DNA of 64,000 nt from NCBI RefSeq assembly GCF_000764305.2, contig NW_025932471.1, forward strand, positions 20,992-84,991. The letters run 5' to 3'. The notes beneath the pieces were generated by a model. The model ran no database searches. It worked only from the letters and a program-made list of their open reading frames with translations, and was not told the origin of the DNA. This document shows, one piece after another, positions 33,026 through 43,327 of the stretch. Origin of the DNA: Hyalella azteca (lineage: Eukaryota; Arthropoda; Malacostraca; Amphipoda; Hyalellidae). The position numbers and the translations under genes are program-made. Position 1 is the first letter of the stretch; each line of letters opens with the position of its first letter.

Positions 33026-33390
33026 GATTGAATTCTAAATAATCATATATGCAATATCCTCAGTTTTAGTTTTATGGGTCGTTTCTCAGGAATTGTTGTT
33101 GAGAAGACATTTCATCACTACAATATTGAGTTCAGAGGCAGGGGCTCCGTTAATTACTAATTAAATTATTAAGTTAATTACTATTACATATTAAAGACTT
33201 GAATAGGATTATACTGTATTCCTCATGGCTGCTTGACGTTCGTATCTTCCCAATTTGACTTCCGATGCCCAATAACGTAAAAAATAGGAAAATAAGATAA
33301 AATGTGGTATTGCAAATTTCAAAATGACGTTCACTCTTTCGTCGGGCTCTAATCATCCTTAAATATCACAAGCTAGTTAAATAATATATT
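33026..33390. other. Unique AT-rich sequence
   Basis: No feature recognised. Confidence 0.5.
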
Positions 33391-33394
33391 TTAT

Positions 33395-33475
33395 TACTTT
33401 CATAGGTGCAAACATATGGCGCATCATCATGGCGCATTTCATAGGTGCAAACATATGGCGCATCATCATGTCATG
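33395..33475 (+). repeat. ~38-bp tandem duplication
   Basis: TTTCATAGGTGCAAACATAT then GGCGCATCATCATG occurs twice. Confidence 0.9.
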
Positions 33476-33499
33476 CGTTAATGTAAAAATTAAATGGAG

Positions 33500-33645
33500 C
33501 ATATTGTTCTGTAAGTGAAGGACTTCCCGCACGCAGCACTGATACATACGCTTTATTCCCTCTCCATACTGAGTCAGGATATATCCACGAAAGGATAGAC
33601 AGCTCATCGCTGTTTGAACTTACGTCTCTTCAATTTTTCTGAGTG
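33500..33645 (+). mobile_element. MITE A, decayed
   Basis: CGCACGCAGCACTGATACAT, CTGAGTCAGGATATATCCAC, CTCATCGCTGTTTGAACTTA, CAATTTTTCTGAGTG. The left end is unrecognisable. Confidence 0.65.
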
Positions 33646-33649
33646 CTCG

Positions 33650-34510
33650 ACATAAAATTACGAGTGTTGTCTCTCGTTATCGCTGTTTTCTTTCATTACA
33701 ATAAAAAGGAGATGAAAAAACGATGTTTAAAAATTACGCTTACCTTCTAATAAGATTCCAATCCTCTTCAATTTATCTGACGGCGTTGAATTAATTTAGT
33801 TTCTTTATTCTAATTATTATTACGAAATTAATGAGTTTCATCTTGCAAGTTTCGCAGGATCAGCATTATGCTATGCGCGCATATGCACCACTTGAAGGAG
33901 AGAAAGGGTAGGATGTATGCGGTTATATATAGGTCGTGGAAAGGTCGTCAGGATGTATGCGGTTTTGTTTCATTACAGCTTATACTTCTCTGTGCAGATT
34001 TTAATATTCAGAGTGCTTACTGTGTTTAGTGTGGAAGAAACTGGTTTTTGTACGCTGGGTTGCATTGTAAGAAACTTGAAATTGCGCTGTAATTTTATAA
34101 TTGTAATTACTTTGTTGTGTTAAAAGAGAGAGAAACAAACCGGACGTCGGAAATTTACCGGATTTATAGTTTACCAGACGTCGGAAATTTTTTGTGAAAT
34201 TGATTATTGCTATACTTGATCAATTGATTGAATATAAAAGCAAGGATTATTATTCGCAGAAAAAGTTGATTTATAGTGATTATTGCCAGGAAAAAGGCTC
34301 TCTAACTCTGCTCTGGAAATCTCTATTTATATTGCCCAAGGTCTTAGCAAAGAAACAAAACATATTTCTGATTGAGTCGTCTTGAGATACAATACCAAGT
34401 AGCTGCATTCAAACCTCGTGATAATACTGCTCTGTAATTACGATCAAAATTCGCGATGTGAAATTTCTTGAGTTCTACTTCTGCACCTCATCGCGCTCGA
34501 TGCTTATCAG
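33650..34510. other. Sequence upstream of the exon at 34511
   Basis: Short duplications AGGATGTATGCGGTT (33911, 33951) and ACGTCGGAAATTT (34144, 34179). No promoter motif stands out. A weak pyrimidine tract ends in CTTATCAG at 34510. Confidence 0.5.
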
Positions 34511-34934
34511 CACATCATTGCAATGCTGGAGGTGATGGACCAACGCCGAAACGGCAGCGGTGGTGGTGGAGGTGGTGGTAGAACCACCCCTACCAACACC
34601 GGTAGTGATGGGGGTTTGTCCCGTTTCGGGGGAAGCCATCGATCATCGTGCCTAACCAACCGCTACAGCTCCCCAAACATCCACGCACTCATCCACAACC
34701 ATCATCCTAACTGCTCTGGGGGCAGTGGTAGTGCCGGCGCTAGTCCCGTGGCCAGTAGGGAGAGCAGTCCTCTGCTTCTCAAGCGGGCCATCGGGCTGTC
34801 CATGCTGCAGGTCGCTGGAAACTGTTCTTCAGGACAATGTTCGCCGGTGTCACAGCATGAGAAACTGCACAGCACACTCAAGCGATCCAACTCTCTTAAG
34901 AGGATTCTCAGGATGCCGCTCTTCGGAGGTCCAG
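34511..34934 (+). CDS. Coding exon of an unidentified Ser/Gly-rich basic protein
   Basis: This is the best coding stretch in the window: GC-rich, with strong third-position bias and no stop over 141 codons. The right edge is a clean donor, GGTCCAG|GTACGTC. The left edge may be the acceptor CTTATCAG at 34510, which gives HIIAMLEVMDQRRN. Alternatively translation starts at the in-frame Met at 34523. After that come a poly-Gly run (34556-34581), a Ser/Asn/His-rich segment (SSPNIHALIHNHHPNCSGG), SRESSPLLLKRAIGLSMLQV, and a basic Ser-rich end STLKRSNSLKRILRMPLFGG. KRSNS and LKRS resemble basophilic kinase sites. The exon ends in phase 1. The region looks like a disordered regulatory segment of a larger signalling or cytoskeletal protein. 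I could not assign a family, and no second exon was found in the window. Confidence 0.65.
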
Positions 34935-35235
34935 GTACGTCATTTTATTAAGTAACATTCCACTCAAGAGAAGGTAGTACGTGATTTTAGTAACATTTCA
35001 TCACGTACCGGTACTATCATAAATTCAGTAATATTCCTTAAAGTTAAGGTACTCTGTAATCCTGATTATAAGGAAGGTATGGTGCAGTGATCAGGTTTCG
35101 GATATTCAGGGTGCCGGTTTTCAGTGGTAAAGGTATCTTTAATGCACCAATCCTGTTTATAGGGAAGGTACACTCAGAAAAATTACATTACTGGTTGGGA
35201 GACCCAGCCTGCTGCTCGTCAGTGGTCCAGGTACG
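34911..35235 (+). repeat. Diverged repeats derived from the exon end and its donor
   Basis: The exon end GGATGCCGCTCTTCGGAGGT plus CCAG|GTACGTC has two diverged copies downstream: GGGTGCCGGTTTTCAGTGGT plus AAAGGTATC at 35109-35137, and CTGCTCGTCAGTGGTCCAGG plus TACGTAG at 35212-35237. Between them, AAGGTA-initiated segments with AGTAACATTCC-like tails recur at about 34974, 35011, 35047 and 35074. Confidence 0.65.
35169..35190 (+). mobile_element. MITE A terminus fragment
   Basis: ACACTCAGAAAAATTACATT only. No body follows. Confidence 0.4.
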
Positions 35236-35239
35236 TAGA

Positions 35240-35925
35240 TACATAAATCGTGATAACAGGTCAATTCCACTGCATTGTTCTATTTTTGGCGGCTTTATAC
35301 CAATTGTTCTACTATTGTTCATCTCTTCAAGACTATAAACGACCCTAAATATATTACCTGCAATTGGCTTCATTTTGTGTTCTACTTACGAAACTATGAG
35401 TTTATTTGTTCATCTAACTATTTTTTGGATAGCTAGAAACGCCTGTGAAAACAAGAGACTAATTAAAAGAGCTTCTAATGTCATTCCAAAGAATTTCGGC
35501 GCATGTTTGTATAATTACAGCTATCCAGATCCTTGAATTATTTTCGCGTTCGAGTACTATAATTGAGCACGACTCAGCGAAGTGAATCCTCGTATTCATT
35601 AAACAAAAATTCATTGTTGCTTGAGCATAAAAATTGAACTATTGTTACGAGAAAGGTTAATAAAAGACAGTAACTTGGGCGCTGTCTAGGTAATAATTTT
35701 TTCCTGCATAATCTTTGGTGCGGGCGAGACAAACTTCGCCATATAAATTCCTGGTCGGAATTTGAGGCAGTTTCTCGTAAAGTATTTTAATTTACGTCGG
35801 AACAAACAAGGTCAAGGCCCCGACTGCTGCAGTTCTCAGCTCTCATTTGTGTACGATACAAACGTATTCGTATATCATACAATTTTGGTGCGATAACGTC
35901 GGTTCGGCGTTTGAATATAGTTCAA
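35240..35925. other. Unique non-coding sequence
   Basis: Nothing recognised. If the preceding exon is real, this is intron. Confidence 0.5.
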
Positions 35926-35929
35926 AATT

Positions 35930-36078
35930 CAATGTACCAAGATCGACGTTGCTTCAACGCTGATATAATGTCTTTTCGAGTGATGGTCGTATTTCGACGT
36001 TGATTTAACATTCAATTTAGGTTGAGCAACGTTACAGCATTAAACCAACGTTGATTCAAGGTCAGATGCCTGTTGGGT
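35930..36078 (-). mobile_element. Family B element
   Basis: GATCGACGTTGCTTCAACGC, ATTTCGACGTTGATTTAACA, AACCAACGTTGATTCAAGGT and terminus CAGATGCCTGTTGGG. Confidence 0.7.
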
Positions 36079-36079
36079 A

Positions 36080-36880
36080 GCTTCTCTTCTAGAAGTCTTT
36101 CGTCTTACGCTATGCTGCAGCGTCAGCAGAGCGTATATTCTGCTGAGTTTGCTTAAATGAATTGCGCTGCTACAATGAAATATGTGATGCATTTATTTCA
36201 CAAGCACCTGCTTTGTTGTAATAACGGGAATTTTGCTGCTGCGATGTTTACTGTATTGTGTTGCTTCTATCGCAGCTTGCGTCGTTAACTGTTTGGCCAG
36301 ATTTAAATGTACCACTACTGTACGTGTTCTTGCAATACAGCGGCATGCATTGTATTGGGCTAGTCTGAATTGATATTACTTTTTCGACACACAAGATTGG
36401 GTTCGTTTCAACGCTCCGAAATACACTAGAGAGGTAATAACAAATCACTTCTGTGATGTGTTATTACAAAAATCTCATCTACTTCAAATCCATATTATGC
36501 TGTTTACCTTGAGATTAACATCGCTGTCTTTACTGAATGTTTTTCTGTATGATTTCCTTTGGAAGCAAGTCTAAAGGCCATTTATTAAAGGATCACAAAA
36601 ATGATTAATTTTACAGTGAATTGTGTGTTTCTAGGGATTGAACTTTTCTTTTTTCGTTCAAGGCTCACGAACTAAATTAAATTTATTAGTCAAATTTTTT
36701 TCTTAAGTAAGTTTTCTTCTGTTTCTTTGAAGCCCACATGAGTAATTTGTGTTGAAATATAACTTTCAATTTTTGTTAAAAATAAATTTCGTTGAATGAG
36801 TTTCTTAATCGCATGAGCCCTTGAACGCTACAAAAATATCATAAATTTTACTCTGAATAGTACAGCGGCGTAGTTGTCGT
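36080..36880. other. Unique non-coding sequence
   Basis: AT-rich, no feature recognised. Confidence 0.5.
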
Positions 36881-36881
36881 A

Positions 36882-37089
36882 CACTCAGAGAAATGAATGA
36901 AACCTTCAAACAACCATGCATTTTTGCTCTTATGTGGGTCATCCTGACCCAGTTTAGTCCTTAAAAAAGCTTATCAGTGGTACGTTTTGTGGTTTAAAAA
37001 AATTATCAGTGGTAGCGCTTTGCTCTCATGCTGGGGTGAGGAAAGCGTGTCACTATTCTGGCAACAAAACCCATTAATTTTTGTGAGTG
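36882..37089 (-). mobile_element. MITE A with small internal duplication
   Basis: CACTCAGAGAAATGAATGAA to CATTAATTTTTGTGAGTG, flanked by TA on both sides. Exact GGTCATCCTGACC at 36937-36949. AAAAA(A)GCTTATCAGTGGTA is doubled. Confidence 0.88.
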
Positions 37090-37149
37090 TAGCCATCGTG
37101 CCCATGCAGGGTGCCAGCTGCTGTACAGACGCCAGCTCAGAAGTGCGCT

Positions 37150-37218
37150 CTACGCACAATATTTTCTATGATGTTATCTTATGAACGTAATATTTTCTAT
37201 GATGTTATCTTATGAACG
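37150..37218 (+). repeat. ~33-bp tandem duplication
   Basis: AATATTTTCTATGATGTTAT then CTTATGAACGT occurs twice. Confidence 0.93.
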
Positions 37219-37600
37219 TGGGCGTTAATACAAAGATTAAGCTGTTCTTCAGTCACGTGCGAGTAATGCACATTATATTGTTTATATATATATTTCAAAA
37301 TAGCTCTGTTTTAAAGGCTACAAATTATTAAATTCGTAAATTCGGACAACATGTTCTTTGTGAGTTCTGCATCTGTTATAAAAATTTTCCAACCTAATAT
37401 TTTTAGAAGCTTTTATACACAATATTGTATGGTATTATTACTCAATACGAGATAGATGGACATAATTGCGAGTAAAATGTGGTATGTGCTGTCAATCATC
37501 TGCCGTGTGATCAATCATCTATATGAGTGGTAAATTATCCTAGTAGTAAGTGAGGAATGGTAGGAGATGTTGGTAAGCAAGACGATTAGTAGAAGATTAG
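37219..37600. other. Unique AT-rich sequence
   Basis: No feature recognised. Confidence 0.5.
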
Positions 37601-37604
37601 CAGC

Positions 37605-37920
37605 AGTCCATGAACTGTGCACAGTAAGCAGGATGAGAGGCAGTAGATTAGCAGCAGTAGATGAGCAATGGCGAGGTAGAATAACGGTCGATGAGAGGTA
37701 GAGCAGCAGTAGATGCGCGTTAGAGCAGCAGTAGATGCACGGTAGAGCTGCAGTAGATGCGTGGTAGAGCAGCAGTAGATGCACGGTAGAGCAGCAGTAA
37801 ATGCATGGTAGAGCAGCAGTAGATGCGTGGTAGAGCAGCAGTAGATGCGCGGTAGAGCAGCAGTAGATGCGCGGTAGAGCAGCAGTAGATGCATGGTAGA
37901 GCAGCAGTAGATGAGGCAAG
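37605..37920 (-). repeat. 22-bp minisatellite, AGCAGCAGTAGATGCGCGGT type
   Basis: About ten good units, GTAGAGCAGCAGTAGATGCG plus CG, preceded by decayed ones. Minus frames read YCCSTAHLLLLYHASTAALP, again from a period not divisible by 3. Confidence 0.93.
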
Positions 37921-37997
37921 ATAAGTAGCGAGGGTGACGCTTCCTGTGTTAAGCACGCGCGCTCAGACGCGCTGTTTATAGGACGAGGGATTGTCAG

Positions 37998-38125
37998 CTG
38001 CGTCCTCTCTATCCTTTCTGCCCTCTCTGTCCTCTTTATCCTCTCTGTCCTCTCTGCTTTCCCTATCCTCTTTATCCTCTCTGTCGTCTCTGCCCTCTCT
38101 ATCCTCTCTGCCCTCTCTGTCCTCG
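37998..38125 (+). repeat. Pyrimidine-rich CCTCTCTGT repeat
   Basis: A 9-bp periodic TCCTCTCTG / TCCTCTTTA tract, almost pure pyrimidine on the plus strand. Confidence 0.9.
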
Positions 38126-38725
38126 TGCTTTATTCCAGTTTGTATTTTCCTTCTGTATAATATCACATTTACTTGAGTTAGTACTAGCCTCTTTACTGCT
38201 CTTTTTACTCGAGTTTGCAGCTGCCCTTTTTAATGTTCTCTTCTCCCAACTGTATATTTGGTACTGTCCCTCTCAACCGTCTCCTTGACTCGACTCATAG
38301 CTTCGTCCCTCTTTACTCGAGTTACTGCTTGTCTTTTTGACTTTATTTTCTTCATATTTCTTCACAGTTGACTTTTTCAATGCATCATGTTCATTCTTGG
38401 GTCACGTTTGCCACTGATGCTCTTTTTGAGGTTGTCCATCAACTCATTAGTGACGAATTCACCGGCGAAGGCAGATCATAGAAGTTAATTATTACTCAGC
38501 AAGAGTATGGTTCGTCATGCAAGATGTATGAGCTAATACTAACCAGTATTGGCTCATATTTATGCAAACCCTTTCACTTTAGCCTTCGGCTTGGGCGGTG
38601 CATGCATGATTGCACATCTAATCAGAAGTTGTGATATTGAAGTTGCTCGTACGTTCTTCGGAGGCCGAGTTCTTCTAATGGAATTAGCTGTTATCTGAAG
38701 TCTTGAGAGAGCGACTCTCTAGATC
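38126..38725. other. Unique sequence with TTTACTCGAGTT motifs
   Basis: Loose repeats of CCTCTTTACT and CTCGAGTT between 38165 and 38335. No gene. Confidence 0.5.
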
Positions 38726-38728
38726 GTA

Positions 38729-38893
38729 CACTAACTCAGAGATATGAGCGAGATTTTGTCCAAATAGCGATGCAATTTTTGACTTTTGTGCTTCACCCTG
38801 ACCCAAGTTGCTCCTGGGAAAAGGGCATGTTACTGCTATGTGCTTAAAGTGTTACACAATTAGGACAAAATAACCCACTCATTTTTCTGGATC
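38729..38893 (-). mobile_element. MITE A, near full length
   Basis: CACTAACTCAGAGATATGAG at the left, GACAAAATAACCCACTCATT and TTTCTGGAT at the right. Confidence 0.8.
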
Positions 38894-38956
38894 AATGGGA
38901 GAAAAAAAACACGTCAACCATTTTCCCGTGTGCCCTTTACCTAGCGCGGGGCTCTG

Positions 38957-39139
38957 CACTCAGAAAAATGAACGAATCATCGTTCAAATTATGATGCACT
39001 TTCTATTCCACTGCACGAACAGCGAACGGCCGTAGCACTGCTAGGCTTTTTTGCCGGGCCAAACTTTGCGAGGATGACTCACACTATTGTAAAATGTGTA
39101 TCGCTATTTGGACACCTCCCCAGTCATTTCTTCAAGTGT
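38957..39139 (+). mobile_element. MITE A, full length
   Basis: CACTCAGAAAAATGAACGAA to CAGTCATTTCTTCAAGTG. Core TTTTTTGCCGGGCCAAACTT. Confidence 0.87.
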
Positions 39140-39655
39140 GAATAGCGTGTGCGACCTCTGACAACGTCTCTTTCTCTCTGGATTAGTTTGGCGTCGTGTG
39201 GGCAGAACGACCTCCATGGTATCTCTATTGATTAATCCGCATGTGTAATATGAATTGGATACAGAGTTTTTCAACGTGATTGGCAGTAAGTCAATAGTGT
39301 GGAAATTAATTTTATATCCAGAAGATATATATCTGCTTTGCAATTTACTGATATAGTTTGTGGTGCTCTAGTTGTGAAATGAAATCGGAAATCGTTCGAT
39401 GCGAAAGGTACGTCAAATGTTACCCAATGATAGTTGATAATTTCAACCACTCAACTAATGTGAAACGTAGTTTATGTTTAGCAGAGATGCTCTGCAAATT
39501 TCTGAAACCTTTTATTTTGAATAACAGCTAGAATTATATTTAAATTTAATTATTATTTCAAATGCTATTCTTTTCATCCATTTGCTTGCAAGAACAAAAC
39601 CATGAAATGTTATCCTAGACCTAGACTGTACATTCTCCGATTCTATGCCTGCTAA
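39140..39655. other. Unique AT-rich sequence
   Basis: No feature recognised. Confidence 0.5.
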
Positions 39656-39659
39656 TCAT

Positions 39660-40395
39660 CGCGTACAGTGAACATATTCCTCTATGTTACGTACAGTTAA
39701 CAGAACATTTATATTGCGTACAGTCAACATATTCCTCCATTTATGGACCATTTATATTGACTAAGTGAATATATTCGTCTATGTTGCGTAAAGTTAACGG
39801 ACCATTTATATTGCCTACATTGAACATATTCCTCTATGTTACGTACAGTTAACGGACTATTTATACTGCGTATCGTCAACTTATTCCTCTATATGCTACG
39901 TACAGTTAACGTACCATTTATATTGCCTACAGCGAACGTATTCTTCTATTTTACGTACAGTTAACGGACCATTTATATTGCGTAAAGTCAACATAGTCCT
40001 CTAAATTACCTACAGTTAACATAACATATATATTGCGTACAGTAAACATATTTCTCTATGTTACGTACAGTGAACAGAACATTTATATTGCGTACAGTCA
40101 ACATATTCCTCTATGTTACCTACAGTCAACATATTCCTCTATGTTACGTACAGTTAACAGAACATTTATATTGCGTACAGTCAACATATTCCTCTGTTTC
40201 GTACAGTTAACAGACCATATATATTGCGTACAGTCAACATATTCCTCTATGTTACGTACAGTTAACGGACCATTTATATTGCGCACAGTCAACATATTCC
40301 TCTATGTTACGTACAGTTAACGGACCATTTATACTGCGTACAGTCAACATATTCCTCTATGTTACGTACAGTTAACAGAACATTTATATTCGCTC
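39660..40395 (+). repeat. ~55-bp minisatellite, about 13 units
   Basis: Units ACGTACAGTTAACGGACCAT, TTATATTGCGTACAGTCAAC, ATATTCCTCTATGTT, with indel and half-unit variants. GTACAGTTAAC and GTACAGTCAAC are two half-units. Confidence 0.93.
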
Positions 40396-41060
40396 CAGTT
40401 ACGCAGGGCGAAGCCAACCGCTCCAAGATCACAATCTCAGACCTGCCCACTTAAACACACTGTAAAATTAAGCTTTAGTTGCAAGGCGTCGCTAATCCGA
40501 TTATTTTGCCGCAATTTTATGATAGTGAGAATTCTTTGTCTGCCTGCCTTTAATGTCGGCGTGTCCAACTGTAGAACATGAAGTATGGGTGCCTTGAGTC
40601 CTGAGTTCATTAAGAAGGTGAAAACGATTCGGTTAGTCGAACGAAAAACTTACACGAATATTTTTGTTTCGTTCACCAGCGACGTTAACGGGAACTGATA
40701 TTGAAGAAGCTGTTTTCTTGGTTCGTTTATAAGAATTATTTTAGTTGGCGCGGGAGAATGTCTTCTGTTCTTAATATTCAATTTGCATGGTCTTGGTCTG
40801 GTTTTCTAATTAATATCTATCGTAATGTTGATGCTTCATCTCACAATGACATAAAATCTCTTGAAATAACTTTAGCTAAATTCATGAACAGGACATTATA
40901 GTTGCAACCAATATTATCGTCAGGTGTTTTTACGTAGTCAAAGCCTGATGCTCTCTGATGTGTATAAAATGTTTTCCTCTTTATTTTTATTTTTTATCTC
41001 TATATTTTTTATTTTATCTTTTCTTCTTAGACGCTATAGATATAGACGCTCTTGCAGCAC
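40396..41060. other. Unique non-coding sequence
   Basis: No feature recognised. Confidence 0.5.
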
Positions 41061-41061
41061 A

Positions 41062-41163
41062 AAGTCATTCTGAAAAATTGACGGGTCTTATTGTCCAAAT
41101 AGTGACAAACTGTCTTACCCGAGAGCATCACTATCTGGACAGTCTCACTCATTTCTCGGAGTG
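41062..41163 (+). mobile_element. MITE A, ~100-bp deletion derivative
   Basis: TTCTGAAAAATTGACGGGTC, TTGTCCAAATAGTGACAAAC, then directly GCATCACTATCTGGACAGTC and CATTTCTCGGAGTG. Confidence 0.85.
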
Positions 41164-41490
41164 CAGAGTTAAACTCGCCACGTGTGTCAGTTCTTGTCAG
41201 TATCATAAACACTTTTTTCTTTTTGTTTACAAACATTTTGTTTTGGGGTCTTGTCTTAAATTACTCTTACTGTGAATAATAAAACAAATAAAATAACTTT
41301 CCATTATCAACAAAATCATTTTACCTCTTGCAAATTATTGTGTCGTTGCGGGTAATTAATACTTAACCAAGAGCCATGTTCTCTTGAGTATTATGGCTTC
41401 GAACAAATTGATGGTTAGTTTTTAATTGGTTAAAGATACAGAGATGTCGATGCCTGGCTCCTACATGAGAAAGTCCTACAGTCCTCTGGT
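41164..41490. other. Unique AT-rich sequence
   Basis: No feature recognised. Confidence 0.5.
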
Positions 41491-41493
41491 TCC

Positions 41494-41650
41494 ATGCAGA
41501 GAAATGAGTGAGGCTGTCCAAATAGCGATGTACATTCAGCCTTTTTGCGGGTCATCTTAACCTAGCTGGGCTCGAAAAAAGGCGTATTAGTGCTACGCAG
41601 AGAAAGTGTGTCCGTATTTGTACAATGTAACCCATGCGTTTCTTGAATGA
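41494..41650 (-). mobile_element. MITE A, near full length
   Basis: ATGCAGAGAAATGAGTGAGG, CGTATTAGTGCTACGCAGAG, AATGTAACCCATGCGTTTCT. Confidence 0.8.
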
Positions 41651-41741
41651 TGCATGTTTTGGCACACCTGGCCGCTGCTGTCCCTTACTTTTCCACTCGT
41701 CGTAGTTTCCAGATTCTTGTTGTGTGAGGTGTAAAATAACC

Positions 41742-41825
41742 CTCAGAAAAATGAATGGGTCATGTTGTCCGAGTACGGACATTTCCTACACGTAGCAACG
41801 AAACGCCATTTTGCTGGGCCTCAGT
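41742..41825 (+). mobile_element. MITE A, right half missing
   Basis: CCTCAGAAAAATGAATGGGT, CATGTTGTCCGAGTACGGAC, ends TTTTGCTGGGCCTCAG. Confidence 0.82.
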
Positions 41826-41910
41826 GAATGTTTGATAGATCATGCATGGCTGAGAATTTATCCCTCAGTTGATTTATATTTATTTATAGCTGCAGAAGAA
41901 TTTATCTCCA

Positions 41911-42094
41911 GAGGTCAACGACCTTGAAACAACGTCGTTTACGAATAGATATATTTGAAGCAACGTTGATTACGAGGTAATTTCGTTGAAGCAACGTTGA
42001 TTATGCGTTGATTTTGTTAAAGCAACGTTGACGACGATTTGATATAATTGAAACAACGTTTAATCAACGTATTTTCAACGTTAGATGTCTGATA
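41911..42094 (-). mobile_element. Family B element
   Basis: Seven to eight AACAACGTTGATTACG-type units ending TTTCAACGTTAGATGTCTGA. The left terminus is not clear. Confidence 0.7.
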
Positions 42095-42160
42095 GAATAT
42101 TGTGAGTGCTGTCATGGCCCGCTGAAGTCTCTACGCCTACGAAAGCTTGTCTCGGATCAT

Positions 42161-42354
42161 CACTCAGTGAAATGAATTGATCATTTTGTCCTAATGGTGA
42201 TACACTTTCCACTTGTTGCACTGGTACGGAGTCAAACTGGGTCAGGATTTTGCACACAAGGGCATAAAGTGTTTTTCTTGGTTTTTCTTGACAATGAAAG
42301 TTTTGTGAAGTGTGAACAAATTTTTGACAATGAGTCACTAATTTCTCTGTGTGT
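42161..42354 (+). mobile_element. MITE A with right-half rearrangement
   Basis: CACTCAGTGAAATGAATTGA, GGAGTCAAACTGGGTCAGGA, then a doubled TTTTTCTTG and GACAATGA before CTAATTTCTCTGTGTG. Confidence 0.8.
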
Positions 42355-42465
42355 ATAGATATTTAAAATGCCTGCGTGCTGGAGGCTTGACAGCTCCTCG
42401 TGACCCTGGCTAGGCATGCAACAGGTGTACGGCCGCCGCCTTATGTCTACCTCTGTCTCGGGGTG

Positions 42466-42840
42466 CACTCAGAGAAATATATGGGTCATGTGGTGCAACC
42501 GCTGATGTCTGTGTCTCAGATGCACTCAAAGAAATATATGGGTTATGTGGTGCAACCGCTGGTGTCTGTCTCATGATGCACTCACAGAAATATATGGGTT
42601 ATGTGGTCCAACCGCTGGTGTCTGTGTCTCGTGATGCACTCAAAGAAATATATGGGTTATGTGGTCCAGCTGCTGGTGTCTGTGTCTCGGGGTGCACTCA
42701 AAGAAATATATGGGTTATGTGGTCCAGCCGCTGGTGTCTTTCTCGTGCTGCACCTGTCTCTTATACACATCTAGATGTGTATAAGAGACAGGTGCATGGT
42801 CGAGGGTTGGCTTACTATGACCCATATATTTTTGTCAGTG
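42466..42840 (+). mobile_element. MITE A-like element with 57-bp array at its left end
   Basis: Five units start at 42466, 42523, 42579, 42637 and 42695. Each is CACTCAAAGAAATATATGGG, TTATGTGGTCCAACCGCTGG, TGTCTGTGTCTC. The right terminus, read inverted, is CACTGACAAAAATATATGGG (ends 42840). A sequencing adapter lies inside it. Confidence 0.88.
42754..42791. other. Nextera mate-pair junction adapter (artefact)
   Basis: CTGTCTCTTATACACATCT (42754-42772) is followed by its exact reverse complement AGATGTGTATAAGAGACAG (42773-42791). This is two Tn5 mosaic ends back to back, the circularisation junction of Nextera mate-pair libraries. The palindrome extends to 42749-42796 because TGCAC and GTGCA flank it. 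Its plus-strand translation includes the well-known adapter peptide SYTHLDVYKRQ. The genome contig is therefore not continuous here. Confidence 0.98.
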
Positions 42841-42936
42841 CATGTTCGAGTGTTGGTTTTGCCTGAGTTCCGCGCTGTGTGGTCTGCGTTCATGTATGCT
42901 AATTAGCATCGCGTCGCTTCTTGTACACCCATCATA

Positions 42937-43118
42937 CACTCAGGAGAATAATTGCATCATATTGTCTAAAGTGTGACACACTGTTGTGCCTACAGCACGA
43001 GCAGAGAGCGGACATAGCACTGATATGCCCTTTGGTCCGGTCAATATTGGTCAGGATGACCCATATGCACGCGGGCAAAAAAGTGTATCGTTATTCAGAC
43101 AAAGTCTCATTTATGTAT
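42937..43118 (+). mobile_element. MITE A, right terminus lost
   Basis: CACTCAGGAGAATAATTGCA, CACGAGCAGAGAGCGGACAT, exact GGTCAGGATGACC at 43049-43061, GTGTATCGTTATTCAGACAA. Confidence 0.87.
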
Positions 43119-43327
43119 ATATTTATCACACTTGTATATATTGTATAGTCTTTACCTCATATCTGCCGCCCTATCAATGCAATAAAAATGCATCTATATT
43201 ACACTGAGCATTTACTTGTATGTACATGCTTCAAAGCAGCTCTGTTCGAGAAGCTTTTTCATGTAATAGCTACTGAGACGCTCTATGCCCAGGCGCTTCT
43301 CAGGATTGCGTAAGAACACAGTCGCAA

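Noticed and set aside
37515..37956. Minus-strand Leu/Tyr/Cys-rich frames resembling a membrane protein
   Set aside because: 22-bp minisatellite translation; the hydrophobicity is incidental.
42573..42866. 97-codon plus frame
   Set aside because: Spans a MITE array and a sequencing adapter, and includes the adapter peptide.
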